DNA of 48,135 nt from Paludibacteraceae bacterium (GTDB lineage: Bacteria > Bacteroidota > Bacteroidia > Bacteroidales > Paludibacteraceae), in NCBI GenBank assembly GCA_017483945.1, contig JAFUUE010000041.1:1-48135 (forward strand). Reading direction: 5' to 3'. Positions 9,013 to 17,321 of this stretch are shown piece after piece. The position numbers and the translations under genes are program-made. Each line of letters starts with the position of its first letter. Positions within the stretch are counted from its first letter, which is position 1. The notes under the pieces are model-generated. The model was given only the letters and a program-made list of their open reading frames with translations. It made no database searches and was not told the origin of the DNA.

Positions 9013-10422
9013 TTATTTAGCGGGTCTGCAGATAGTGCTTTCGTTAATCCACCCGCCGACGATGAAGGTTGTTCCGCCAAACTCGTTAGGCAGGTCGAAC
9101 ATCTCCTCTTTGGTGGGGAAGTAGCGGCTATAGGATGCGATGAACTTATCAGCCGTAGCGGCACATGAGGGGTCCACACGTTTCGCTTTGGCGAACTGGT
9201 CCACAGCTACCCAGAAGACCGTTTTGTTGAGGATAGCAGCTTTGGCAGCGGGCATATCCGAAGCGGAATAGGGCTGTGAAGCGGCGTAGCACATACCGAT
9301 GAGGAGGTAGCAACGTCCCTGGTTGGGGTTGACTTCGAGGGACTGGCGGGCATAGTTGCGTGCCTCAGCATATCGTTTGAGCTTATCCATATTGATGTTC
9401 GCGATATTGAAGAGGTAGTCCTCGCGGTCGGGGTCGTCCTCATCCTCAATGAGATTAATCGCCTGTTTGAAGTAGTCGATGGCTCCCGTCCAGTCCTCTT
9501 TCTTCATACACATGCGGGCGCATCCGGCAGCAGACTCTTCGGTCGGTTTGAGTTTATGCGAGGCCTCTGCGGCAGCGAAATAGACATCGGACTCGGTGCA
9601 GTTCACGCGTTTATAGAGCATGATTATCTTGCCGAGCACTTCAAGGTTCTGCTCATTCTCCTTGACCGTCTTTGCATAGAGTTCGTCCAGTTTGGCACAA
9701 TCGGCAGCACCTGATTGTGCGAAGAGTCCGTCGATATAGTCTTTCTGCTGTCCGGCGACGGCTGCGTTCTTGTTGGCAGGATTGGCAGCCGCGGCAGCCA
9801 GGTACTCCGATGCGAGAGAGTAGTCAGCGATAAACTGCTCGCCATAGGCTTCGGGGTTGGACTTATAGATAGCATAGCTTATCTTGACGAATTGGACGAG
9901 CACTTTAATCTGCGACTCGCGTCCCATGCCCTGCACGGACTCTTTGGCCCAGGGGTAGGCGTCCGCGATTTTATCAGGATAGTACTGGCAGAAATCCAGT
10001 GCTTTCTGTCCGAGGATATAAGCTGTCGGATACTTGGGGTCGTTTCCGAAATAGCGGATACGCTTGTCGTGGATAGCGACGGCGAGTTGCCGGATTTGCT
10101 CTTTCTCCTCTTCGGTTGCGGCATTGTTATACTTCCACTCGAGGATTTTAGCGCCCTGGGTATAGATAGCCTTATTGGCATTAGGGCAGTTGTTATACAC
10201 TTCCCACCAGGGTTCGTAGGCGTCGGCGAACTGTTTGTTTTTCACGCTCTCGTTGAAGAGAGAGACATTGACGACGCAGTCCTCGGTGATGACGGGGTCT
10301 TCCTCGGGTTCTGCCACCTGTTGTTGTTCTTGTACTTGGGGTGCGTTTTTCGGTTTTTTAGCACACGCGATGGCCGGTATAGTGGCGCATAGTGCGATGG
10401 CTAACAAGGCTTTCGTTTTCAT
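9013..10422 (-). CDS. Exported tetratricopeptide-repeat protein
   Basis: This 469-residue protein has an N-terminal signal peptide (MKTKALLAIALCATIPAIAC) and a Gln/Glu/Pro-rich linker. It continues into helical TPR-like units, for example EDWTGAIDYFKQAINLIEDE and KRYAEARNYARQSLEVNPNQ near residues 305-375. The AIAC site could be lipidated, but the -3 residue is not ideal. It sits between an outer-membrane protein and lptC, suggesting a scaffold role in the envelope. A conserved Bacteroidetes neighbourhood is recalled; the specific function is unknown. Confidence 0.85.
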   Translation of the reverse strand: MKTKALLAIALCATIPAIACAKKPKNAPQVQEQQQVAEPEEDPVITEDCVVNVSLFNESVKNKQFADAYEPWWEVYNNCPNANKAIYTQGAKILEWKYNNAATEEEKEQIRQLAVAIHDKRIRYFGNDPKYPTAYILGQKALDFCQYYPDKIADAYPWAKESVQGMGRESQIKVLVQFVKISYAIYKSNPEAYGEQFIADYSLASEYLAAAAANPANKNAAVAGQQKDYIDGLFAQSGAADCAKLDELYAKTVKENEQNLEVLGKIIMLYKRVNCTESDVYFAAAEASHKLKPTEESAAGCARMCMKKEDWTGAIDYFKQAINLIEDEDDPDREDYLFNIANINMDKLKRYAEARNYARQSLEVNPNQGRCYLLIGMCYAASQPYSASDMPAAKAAILNKTVFWVAVDQFAKAKRVDPSCAATADKFIASYSRYFPTKEEMFDLPNEFGGTTFIVGGWINESTICRPAK

Positions 10423-10492
10423 AATCGTATTGTAATTAAGTTAATATTCGTTTATTCTCCGTTGTCCGCAGCGGTTCTCATTTATTACACTG

Positions 10493-10500
10493 CAAAAGTA
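10493..10500 (-). promoter_or_regulatory. Possible -7 element for the TPR gene
   Basis: The minus strand reads TACTTTTG, fitting the Bacteroidetes -7 consensus TAnnTTTG, 71 nt upstream of the TPR start. No TTTG is found at the expected -33 spacing, so this is a weak call. Confidence 0.35.
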
Positions 10501-10525
10501 GTGCCAAAGTGTGTTCGGGCGGGCA

Positions 10526-11767
10526 TTAAAGTTTTCTTTTGAAGAACCAGTTTTCGGAAATGGCGGCATTGATAGTGAGTTTGAGCATGTTCTCCTGCAT
10601 CATTTTATCTCCGCCGCGATGGGTATATTCGAGTGAGGCATTAAAGACGGTCGCGACCGTTCGGAGGGGCAGTCCGACACCGAGGGTGACGGTGAAGTCA
10701 GGCTGCTTGACATCGGGTATATAGTTGTCCACGACATTGGCGCCGAGTCTCCAGCGAACGCGCTCGGCATAGTTGCGTCCCATCGGATTATGGCGATACT
10801 CGATACCGAGGGCGTATTTATCCCGATTAGTCATGTATCCGGTGAGCGTAAGGAACTCGGCCGAAGCCCAGTCCTGGTGCATATAGTCAAAGGCGACGGT
10901 GAGGCGGTTAGCCCATGTATAGGAGGCTCCTACGCCATAGGCGAGGGGCGTATGGAAGCCGTCTTTTACAGAGACGGTGTCATTGAACGTGGACTCATAG
11001 ATGATTTCACTCGAATGGAGGCGTGCCTTGTTCTCGAAGACGGCACCGAGGGAGAAGGCGTGGCCGCCGAAGTCATGGAAGAGCTGCATGCCATAGCGCA
11101 GGCGGACACTGCTGACCTCTGTGTAAACGCCCTGAATGACAGGCGATAGGCCCGCCTCGTCGAAGGTGAGTGTATGGAGGTCAACCGACTGTCCGAACAT
11201 ATAATAGATATTGGCGCCGAGTGCGACCCAGTCGCAGATATTAAAGCTCAGTCCTCCGTACACCTGACTGATGCCACCGGAGCCCTGATAGGCAGTGGTG
11301 TAGTGATAGGCGGAGCGTATGGAGTCGCGGCCGGTGATATTGTACCCCTTGGCGGAGAAGGGTATGAGTCCTGCGGAGAAGGCGATGTAGCGTTTCCAGA
11401 GGGGGAACTGCATGGCGAGGTACTCCAGGTTGCCGTTCGCCTTATTGGCCACTCCGGCGGCATCGGCGTAATGGCTCCAGGAGACGGCTGCCGCGACATC
11501 GAACATGAAGGTCAAGCTGTCGCAAGCGGTATAAGAAGCAGGCTGCATGGGGTTGATGACCTTGTTGCTCCGCATGCCGATGCCGACCTCGCCCATCGCG
11601 CGGTAGGTATTGGGTACGTTATCGTTGATGTCGCCAAAGGCAAAGGCCGAGTACGGCGAGGATGTCCCGTTCTGCGCAGCAAGAGGCAGGAGCGGAAGCA
11701 GGCATCCGATAATCAGTATGAGTATTCTATGTCGCCACGTAGGCGTATGTTCATTGGTTTGACCCAT
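10526..11767 (-). CDS. Outer-membrane beta-barrel protein (coaX-linked family)
   Basis: This protein of about 413 residues has a signal peptide (ILILIIGCLLPLLPLAAQ) followed by alternating aromatic and hydrophobic strands typical of an outer-membrane barrel. The mature protein opens with NGTSSPYSAFAFGDI and ends NAAISENWFFKRKL, with a terminal aromatic-rich strand. The ATG at 11767 is chosen because a strong promoter lies just upstream, so an earlier start would precede transcription. The Bacteroidetes neighbourhood coaX / this barrel / TPR / lptC is conserved as far as I recall. The substrate is unknown. The mRNA leader is predicted to be extremely short. Confidence 0.82.
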   Translation of the reverse strand: MGQTNEHTPTWRHRILILIIGCLLPLLPLAAQNGTSSPYSAFAFGDINDNVPNTYRAMGEVGIGMRSNKVINPMQPASYTACDSLTFMFDVAAAVSWSHYADAAGVANKANGNLEYLAMQFPLWKRYIAFSAGLIPFSAKGYNITGRDSIRSAYHYTTAYQGSGGISQVYGGLSFNICDWVALGANIYYMFGQSVDLHTLTFDEAGLSPVIQGVYTEVSSVRLRYGMQLFHDFGGHAFSLGAVFENKARLHSSEIIYESTFNDTVSVKDGFHTPLAYGVGASYTWANRLTVAFDYMHQDWASAEFLTLTGYMTNRDKYALGIEYRHNPMGRNYAERVRWRLGANVVDNYIPDVKQPDFTVTLGVGLPLRTVATVFNASLEYTHRGGDKMMQENMLKLTINAAISENWFFKRKL

Positions 11768-11775
11768 TCCGTGTG

Positions 11776-11807
11776 CAAAGATACAAAAAAATATTGAATG
11801 TTGCAAA
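11776..11807 (-). promoter_or_regulatory. Bacteroidetes-type promoter for the outer-membrane protein gene
   Basis: The minus strand has TTTG (11804-11807), a 20-bp spacer and TATCTTTG (11776-11783). It ends only 8 nt before the ATG at 11767, so the transcript would start within a few nucleotides of the codon. Confidence 0.75.
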
Positions 11808-11852
11808 TTATTCCTGCACGTAAGCGCATTTTAATACCGCCACAAGCGCATT

Positions 11853-12593
11853 TTAGGCCAAATGGAGGTTGTATTCGAGTATGCGATTGAGTCCGATGAG
11901 TACGAGATTCTTGTTGTAATCGAGGGGTGATTGTACGGTGTTCATGATGAAAGCGGCATGTCCTCCTGTGAGGAAGGTGCGGAAGTGTCCGACGCGTTCC
12001 TGGAGCGTGCGCATGTAGCCTTTGACCTCGAAGGCGATACCCCGGACGACTCCGGCCTTGATAGCATCGCGAGTGTTGCGTCCGAAGAGCGGTATGAGTT
12101 CGTTCTCATCCACGTCGATGAGCGGCAGGCGCGTGGTCATCTGGTTGAGGACAGAGAGTCGCATCTTGAGCCCGGGGGCGATATTCCCGCCATGGTAGCA
12201 GCCGGCGTCGTCCACGAAGTCGTAGGTGATGGCGGAGCCTATGTCGATGATCAGCAGGTTTGTATCCGGCGCGAGCGTCATTGCTCCGACGGCCGCTGCG
12301 AGCCGGTCTTGCCCGAGCGTCTCGGGAGTCTCGTATCCGTTGGTGATGGGTGTGGGGGTGAGATGGTCGAAGAGTATCATGCGTTGGCTGCGTCGGTGGA
12401 GGGCGTTGATGACGGAGGGCTCGATGTTGACGACGGAGGAGACGATGCTGTTGCGAAGGGGGTACAAAGAGAAGAGACGCTCGACGTCGGTAGAAGTGAA
12501 GCGCTTGTAAGAGAGGCTCTTAAGTATCTTGTTCTCGTCAGAGAAGATAGCCACCTTCGTACGAGAATTGCCTTGGTCAATACACAGATTCAT
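11853..12593 (-). CDS. coaX: Type III pantothenate kinase
   Basis: This 246-residue enzyme phosphorylates pantothenate, the first step of coenzyme A synthesis. The ASKHA-fold motifs are clear: IDQGNSRTKVAIF at the N-terminus (phosphate loop with Asp), TPETLGQDRLAA (about 91-102) and LIIDIGSAITYDFVD (about 116-130), with GGNIAPGLKMR following. The length is normal. It is immediately preceded by an 11-bp repeat array that ends 17 nt upstream of the start. The downstream barrel gene has its own promoter. Confidence 0.95.
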   Translation of the reverse strand: MNLCIDQGNSRTKVAIFSDENKILKSLSYKRFTSTDVERLFSLYPLRNSIVSSVVNIEPSVINALHRRSQRMILFDHLTPTPITNGYETPETLGQDRLAAAVGAMTLAPDTNLLIIDIGSAITYDFVDDAGCYHGGNIAPGLKMRLSVLNQMTTRLPLIDVDENELIPLFGRNTRDAIKAGVVRGIAFEVKGYMRTLQERVGHFRTFLTGGHAAFIMNTVQSPLDYNKNLVLIGLNRILEYNLHLA

Positions 12594-12609
12594 AATATGT
12601 TAGTAGGGT

Positions 12610-12642
12610 CAGCTCTGTTCCAGGTCTGTTCCAGGTCTGTTA
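12610..12642 (-). repeat. Three 11-bp repeat units upstream of coaX
   Basis: The plus strand carries three consecutive 11-mers (CAGCTCTGTTC, CAGGTCTGTTC, CAGGTCTGTTA). The same unit occurs in the array at 41606-41693. They end 17 nt before the coaX start, in the same orientation relative to the gene as the serC and toxin-antitoxin arrays. Confidence 0.8.
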
Positions 12643-12680
12643 CGCGTTCGGCATTTGGTTCCCGTCAAATGCGAGTCAGG

Positions 12681-12728
12681 TGCGCCTTGATGGCGCATCC
12701 GCGGGCGAGCCGCCCGCGTCCCAGGCGG
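12681..12728. repeat. GC-rich hairpin element, shared with 31645-31827 and 25538-25554
   Basis: Two adjacent perfect hairpins are seen (TGCGCC/GGCGCA and GCGGGC/GCCCGC). A 20-bp stretch at 12693-12712 is identical, inverted, to 31779-31798. The block CCGCCTGGGACGCGGGC (reverse strand, 12712-12728) recurs with one change at 25538-25554. It lies in the 222-nt gap between the acyl-CoA ligase and coaX. Confidence 0.75.
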
Positions 12729-12773
12729 GTCATCTCATGCTTCCCAGGCGGGTCAGGTCTGCTTCGCACCTGT

Positions 12774-12806
12774 CAGGTAACGGTTAGGTAACGGTCAGGT
12801 AACGGA
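12774..12806 (-). repeat. Three 11-bp CAGGTAACGGT units
   Basis: The three units CAGGTAACGGT, TAGGTAACGGT and CAGGTAACGGA lie just after the acyl-CoA ligase stop. The same unit, inverted, is repeated three times at 31611-31643. Confidence 0.8.
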
Positions 12807-12815
12807 GGGGACGGG

Positions 12816-14498
12816 TCAGTCGGCGGGGTTGGAGACGATATTGTTATAGAGGAAACGCTTGATGGATTTCTTGGGCGTCTTCTCGAACTCATGGGGGAAT
12901 ATCTGAATGCGATTGATTTGCTCGTAGGCGGCGACCATCTTGTTCAGTTCCTTTCGGTTATTCTCCATGATTTCGGTCAGTTGTTGCTCGGATATCTTCT
13001 CGCGGTCGGAGGCCTCCTGGTCGAGACAGACGAGTGCTACCAGTTTGTCGTCGACCTGGACGACAAGCGACTCGCTGACATAGGGCAGGTTATTGAGTTT
13101 CTCCTCAATCTCCTCGGGGTAGATATTCTGCCCGGAGGGTCCGAGGAGCATGGTCTTGCTGCGTCCTTTGATGAGCAGGTTGCCGTGTTCGTCGAGCATG
13201 CCGAGGTCACCGGTCTTGAGCCATCCGTCCTCGGTAAAGGTCTGGGCAGTAGCCTCTTCGTTCTTGTAGTAGCCCGCCATGACGTTCTCTCCGCGGACCT
13301 CTATCTCCCCCACTCCCTCGGGATTGGGTGCGACGATGCGCACCTGCATCGATGGCAGCACGGCTCCGCACGTATGGGGCACGAAGTCAGTGGCTTGGGT
13401 GAAGGTGATGAGCGGCGCGCACTCGGTCATTCCATAGCCCACGGAGAAGGGGAAATGGATTTTATAGAAGAACTCCTCAACCTCGGCATTGAGCGGTGCT
13501 CCACCGATGATGACCTGCGTGAACTCGCCTCCGAAAGCCTGCTCGAGGCGCTTGCGTATAGTGCCGAGGGCAGCATCTCCGAGGAAAGGAATCTCGAAGA
13601 CCCAGCTCTTCATGGGGTCGGTGAGGATAGGCTGAATCATCTTCTTGTATATCTTCTCGATGATGAGGGGGACGGTGAAGATGGTCGTGGGCTTAAATTC
13701 GGCGAAGGCCTGCAGGAGGATGCGCGGCGCGAGGGGGCGTCCGTAGTAGCAGGTATGTCCTCCGGCGCAGAAGTTGCAGAGGAAGTCAAAAGCGCAACCG
13801 TATGCGTGTGCGAGGGGGAGGAAACTGAGGAAGCGGCTGCCGGGGTAGCATATATGCGTGCTCAGTCCGAAGGTGATATTGCCGGCCAGGTTATTGAGCG
13901 TAGTGATGACGCCCTTGGAGAAGCCTGTGGTGCCGGAGGTGTAGTTGATGGATGCCACCTCGGAGTTCTCCTTGATGTCATAACGGACCGAGTAGAGGCT
14001 GAACCCCTCCTTGAATTTCTCAGCGAAGAGTTGCTGGATAGTCTCCGGCGCGACCATTCCCGGCTCCAGCCCGTCGTATTGCAGGGCCAGCGGGCGGAAG
14101 TCGGTGAGGGAGAAGACGGCCCGCACGTTGAGCATGTTCTGGTTGTCAAGATGCTCCCAGATGGCGTCTCCGGCGAAGAGTAGTTTTGCCTCGGAGTGGT
14201 TGATAATATGCGTGATGTCAGCCGGTTGGAAGTCCTGGAGGATAGGCACGACGATAGCGCCGTAGGTGATAGTAGCGACATAAGTAATGGGCCAATGGAC
14301 GGAGTTGCGTCCAATGAGGGCCACCTTGTCATCTTTCTGCAGCCCTGTACGGCTGAAGAGGATATGCAGTTTCTCGATACGCTTCGCCACATCGGCATAG
14401 GTATAGACCCCTTCCTTTCCGAAGTCGGACATGGCGGGTCGCTCCCAATGGAGACGGATAGCGTCCTCAAAGAGGCGAATCAGGTTCTCTTGAATCAT
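12816..14498 (-). CDS. Long-chain fatty acid-CoA ligase (AMP-binding)
   Basis: This 560-residue adenylate-forming enzyme should activate a fatty acid to its CoA thioester via acyl-AMP. The P-loop signature INYTSGTTGFSKGV lies near residue 180, YGMTECAPL near 352, the TGDLGMLDEHGNL hinge block near 430, and the C-terminal lysine region ends KTPKKSIKRFLY. There is no signal peptide, so it is cytoplasmic or membrane-peripheral. It belongs to the minus-strand series, 25 nt after a small membrane protein gene. The exact substrate chain length cannot be read from the sequence. Confidence 0.9.
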   Translation of the reverse strand: MIQENLIRLFEDAIRLHWERPAMSDFGKEGVYTYADVAKRIEKLHILFSRTGLQKDDKVALIGRNSVHWPITYVATITYGAIVVPILQDFQPADITHIINHSEAKLLFAGDAIWEHLDNQNMLNVRAVFSLTDFRPLALQYDGLEPGMVAPETIQQLFAEKFKEGFSLYSVRYDIKENSEVASINYTSGTTGFSKGVITTLNNLAGNITFGLSTHICYPGSRFLSFLPLAHAYGCAFDFLCNFCAGGHTCYYGRPLAPRILLQAFAEFKPTTIFTVPLIIEKIYKKMIQPILTDPMKSWVFEIPFLGDAALGTIRKRLEQAFGGEFTQVIIGGAPLNAEVEEFFYKIHFPFSVGYGMTECAPLITFTQATDFVPHTCGAVLPSMQVRIVAPNPEGVGEIEVRGENVMAGYYKNEEATAQTFTEDGWLKTGDLGMLDEHGNLLIKGRSKTMLLGPSGQNIYPEEIEEKLNNLPYVSESLVVQVDDKLVALVCLDQEASDREKISEQQLTEIMENNRKELNKMVAAYEQINRIQIFPHEFEKTPKKSIKRFLYNNIVSNPAD

Positions 14499-14523
14499 AG
14501 TCTGATTGTTAGACGGTTACGTA

Positions 14524-14931
14524 TTACTTAACGGACCATATACTATCCACGACGTAGAGGCTGTTTCCGCGCCATGGCAGCACGCCGCTGTATTTCTGGT
14601 AGTGCAGTTCGACCTGCTTTCCGGTGCAGTGCATGAGTGAGTCGGCGACCTGTTTGTCCGTGACGGAGAAGCGGAACTCGTTGCTTTGTACGCCGGAAGC
14701 GGCGGCCGCCTTGGACTTGAATCCGGACTGGATAAGTTTGCCTTCGTAGGTCTTGAAGACCAGTCCTTCATAGGAGAAATAGTTGAGTTCTCCTGAGTCG
14801 GTACCTTCGGAATAGACGAAGCAGAACTTGAAATAGCCGAAGATGCCGAGTGCAAGAATCAGCAGGAGGGAGATAGAAAGGAGGATTTTACGAAAGACAG
14901 ACGCAGCTTTCGAGGGTGTAGAAGTCTCCAT
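14524..14931 (-). CDS. Conserved single-pass membrane protein, function unknown
   Basis: This 135-residue protein has one hydrophobic helix (about residues 15-36, ILLSISLLLILALGIFGYF). A roughly 95-residue extracytoplasmic domain follows, with SGELNYFSYEGLVFKTYEG and NEFRFSVTDKQVADSL. Similar proteins are familiar from other Bacteroidales genomes but I know no function. No lipobox or catalytic motif is visible. It lies between cinA and the acyl-CoA ligase with gaps of 21 and 25 nt, consistent with one transcript. Confidence 0.75.
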   Translation of the reverse strand: METSTPSKAASVFRKILLSISLLLILALGIFGYFKFCFVYSEGTDSGELNYFSYEGLVFKTYEGKLIQSGFKSKAAAASGVQSNEFRFSVTDKQVADSLMHCTGKQVELHYQKYSGVLPWRGNSLYVVDSIWSVK

Positions 14932-14952
14932 AGGATAGCAGTATTTATTGAG

Positions 14953-16173
14953 TTATTGTATAATTTTCAGCAAGTTAATCAATGCGGCCGTGCAAGCGCG
15001 GTCGGTTATCTGTTCGCGCAGTTTGCCGAGTCGGAAGCATCGTGCGGTGGTGCCATGCGGTGTAGCCCATGCCATCCAGACGGTGCCGACAGGTTTGTCG
15101 GGCGTCCCCCCGTCAGGCCCTGCGATGCCGCTGGTGGCGATGGCGTAGTCGGTGTGCATCAGTGCCCGGACGCTCTCCGCCATCTGCCGCACAACCGGCT
15201 CACTGACAGCACCATATTGGTCCAAGTCGTCCGCGCGGACTCCCAGGACATTCCGCTTGACCGCATTGTCATAGGCCACCACGGAGCCCATGTAGAAAGC
15301 CGATGAACCGGGGTGGCGGTTGAGCAGCGCGGCCAGCTTGCCGCCGGTACAGGACTCGGCCGTGGCGATGGTGGCGCCTGTCTCCTTAAGGCGCTTTGCC
15401 ACAAGCACTTCTATCGGCTCATCCGTGTCGGCGATGCGATAGTCGCGCGTCAGGTGCCTGAGTTGGTCAAACAGCGTCTGCATCTCGTCCTCGGTGGCCC
15501 GGCCGTAGGCGGACAGGCGCAAGCGTATGACGCCGTCCTTGGGGAGGTAGGCCAGGCGGACATAGGGCGGCATGTTGCGCTCGAAGTCCTCCAAGAGGAT
15601 TGCCAGGGCCGATTCGGGTATCCCGTTCACCTGTAGTGTCTTATGGATGATATGCTCCGTCGGTCGCGCGAGGCGGGGGAGTATCTGCTCCTCCATCGCA
15701 ATCTTCATCTCGTAGGGCACGCCGGGCATGGCTGCCAGCAACTGACTGCCCTGACGGAAGAGCATGAGGGGCGCACTGCCCACGCGGTTGGGCAATATCT
15801 CCGCGCTCTCGGGCACCAGCCATTGAGTCGCCGTCAGCCGGTTGAGGACATCGGGGCGCTCGGCGTAGAGTTGCTCAATATGCGCGCGCACGGACGCACT
15901 CTCTATAAGGTGCGTGCCGAAATAGTCGCACAGCACCTGCTTGGTTATGTCGTCGTTGGTCGGCCCGAGGCCTCCGGTAGTCAGCACGATGTCCACACGG
16001 CGGAAGGCCTCGTCCAGTGCCGCGATGATATGCTCCCGCGTGTCGTGGACCGAGGTTATCTGATAGAGTTCTATGCCGACCTCATTGAGCCGCTCCGCCA
16101 TCCATGCGGAGTTCGTATCAACGACCTGTCCTATAAGCAGTTCGTCTCCGATGGTGATTATTTCTGCGCGCAT
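14953..16173 (-). CDS. cinA: CinA family nicotinamide-nucleotide amidase / competence-damage protein
   Basis: This 406-residue protein has the usual two-domain layout. The N-terminal molybdopterin-binding-like domain opens with IITIGDELLIGQVVDTNSAW and contains TTGGLGPTNDDITK. The C-terminal PncC-like amidase domain has ATAESCTGGKLAALL (about 265-280) and TSGIAGPDGGTPDKPVGTVW. The family deamidates NMN in pyridine-nucleotide salvage and has an ADP-ribose pyrophosphatase activity in some members. The end abuts the membrane protein gene, and a short CATTTACC repeat sits between it and the DUF3109 gene. Confidence 0.94.
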   Translation of the reverse strand: MRAEIITIGDELLIGQVVDTNSAWMAERLNEVGIELYQITSVHDTREHIIAALDEAFRRVDIVLTTGGLGPTNDDITKQVLCDYFGTHLIESASVRAHIEQLYAERPDVLNRLTATQWLVPESAEILPNRVGSAPLMLFRQGSQLLAAMPGVPYEMKIAMEEQILPRLARPTEHIIHKTLQVNGIPESALAILLEDFERNMPPYVRLAYLPKDGVIRLRLSAYGRATEDEMQTLFDQLRHLTRDYRIADTDEPIEVLVAKRLKETGATIATAESCTGGKLAALLNRHPGSSAFYMGSVVAYDNAVKRNVLGVRADDLDQYGAVSEPVVRQMAESVRALMHTDYAIATSGIAGPDGGTPDKPVGTVWMAWATPHGTTARCFRLGKLREQITDRACTAALINLLKIIQ

Positions 16174-16177
16174 TAGA

Positions 16178-16203
16178 CCATTCGTTTAATCATTTACCAT
16201 TTG
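16178..16203. repeat. Short CATTTACC-type repeat at the cinA/DUF3109 junction
   Basis: Blocks CCATTCG, TCATTTA and CCATTTG lie between cinA and the DUF3109 gene and run into the DUF3109 C-terminal codons. They match the arrays at 2956 and 43012. Confidence 0.6.
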
Positions 16204-16773
16204 CTTGTGCCACTCGTCGGCCGTGAGGCACAGTTCGTCATACCACTCCTGCCCGAAGCGCCGGATAAGCGGCTCCTTGAGGAACTGATACAGAGGGAGA
16301 TGCTGCTTCTTGCCCAACACCCGGGCACAATGGCATATATCCCAGCGATGATACTCGACTCCGACATAGTCACCGACCTGCGTGAGCCGCACGGGGTAGA
16401 GGTGGCAAGAGACGGGTTTGTTGAAGTCAATCTTGCCGGCTCGGAAGGCTTTCTCTATCAAGCAGTAGCACCACCCGTTATGGTCGGTGCGTGCGAAGAT
16501 GCAGTCCTTGTCATTGACGATAGAGGTCACCCTCTCGCCGGAGGGGTCGCAGTAGGCGATGCCTTGCCGGTCCACAACGGCCCTTGCCTCCTTGGTCATA
16601 TCGGGCAGCAGGACGGGCAGTATCTCATTGATTCGCTGCTCCTCCTCCGCCGTCAGGGGTGCTCCGGCATCGCCCTCGATGCAGCAACAGCCGCGGCATG
16701 TTTGCAGGTCGCAGCAGAACTCTTTCTCGAGCACGTCCAGACTGACCAATGTGTTATCGCCTATAACAAACAT
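16186..16773 (-). CDS. DUF3109 family cysteine-rich protein
   Basis: This protein of about 195 residues has an N-terminal cysteine cluster (FCCDLQTCRGCCCIEGDAGAP) and later cysteines in CDPSG, CIFA, CYCLIEKAF, SCHLYPVR and WDICHCARVLG. The pattern suggests a metal or Fe-S cluster site and matches DUF3109, related to YkgJ-type zinc/iron-chelating proteins. The ATG at 16773 (MFVIGDNTLVSLDV) is preferred over 16788 because family members begin just before the same block. It overlaps mntP by 13 nt. No function is established to my knowledge. Confidence 0.85.
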   Translation of the reverse strand: MFVIGDNTLVSLDVLEKEFCCDLQTCRGCCCIEGDAGAPLTAEEEQRINEILPVLLPDMTKEARAVVDRQGIAYCDPSGERVTSIVNDKDCIFARTDHNGWCYCLIEKAFRAGKIDFNKPVSCHLYPVRLTQVGDYVGVEYHRWDICHCARVLGKKQHLPLYQFLKEPLIRRFGQEWYDELCLTADEWHKQMVND

Positions 16774-17321
16774 ACGCCCTCCAACCATATCTTAAGGCCG
16801 ATTGCAATCAGGATAAGGCCCCCTATAAGTTCCACATTAACACGGAAATGCTCCCCCACCAACTTACCGATAAGGTAACCGACGCAGGAGAACAGTCCGC
16901 TCACCAGACCGATAATCACAACGCCCGACCACAACCGTTCGGGCACGGGGATAAAGACAACCCCGGTGGCCAAAGCGTCAATCGACGTGGCGACAGCCAG
17001 CAGTAGCAACCGCCCCGGCTGCCATCCCGACGCTTCCTCCGACTTGTCATGCAGCGATTCCCACACCATCCTGCCCCCGATGAACGCCAGCAGAAGCAGC
17101 GCTATCCAAGGGGCGTAACGATGGAAGAAATCCGAGAAGAGGGAGCCTGCGAAATAACCGATGAGCGGCATCCCCCCCTGGAACAAACCGAACAGCAGGG
17201 CCATCAGGAGCGGTTGGGGTCGCTCCGACGAGGAGTGTACAGACAAGCCCTGTGCAATGCTGACCGCAAAGCAGTCCATGGCTAAGCCGATAGCTATCAG
17301 TATGATAGACAGTATATCCAC
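16761..17321 (-). CDS. mntP: Putative manganese efflux pump MntP
   Basis: This 186-residue protein has six membrane helices and the two family repeats: AIGLAMDCFAVSIAQG in helix 1 and LAVATSIDALATGVVF in the second half. The conserved aspartates in each are those associated with Mn2+ export. It starts with GTG at 17321, overlapping the TAG stop of def by 1 nt, and overlaps the DUF3109 gene by 13 nt. No yybP-ykoY manganese riboswitch is seen upstream, so regulation is probably by the operon. Confidence 0.92.
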   Translation of the reverse strand: MDILSIILIAIGLAMDCFAVSIAQGLSVHSSSERPQPLLMALLFGLFQGGMPLIGYFAGSLFSDFFHRYAPWIALLLLAFIGGRMVWESLHDKSEEASGWQPGRLLLLAVATSIDALATGVVFIPVPERLWSGVVIIGLVSGLFSCVGYLIGKLVGEHFRVNVELIGGLILIAIGLKIWLEGVCLL

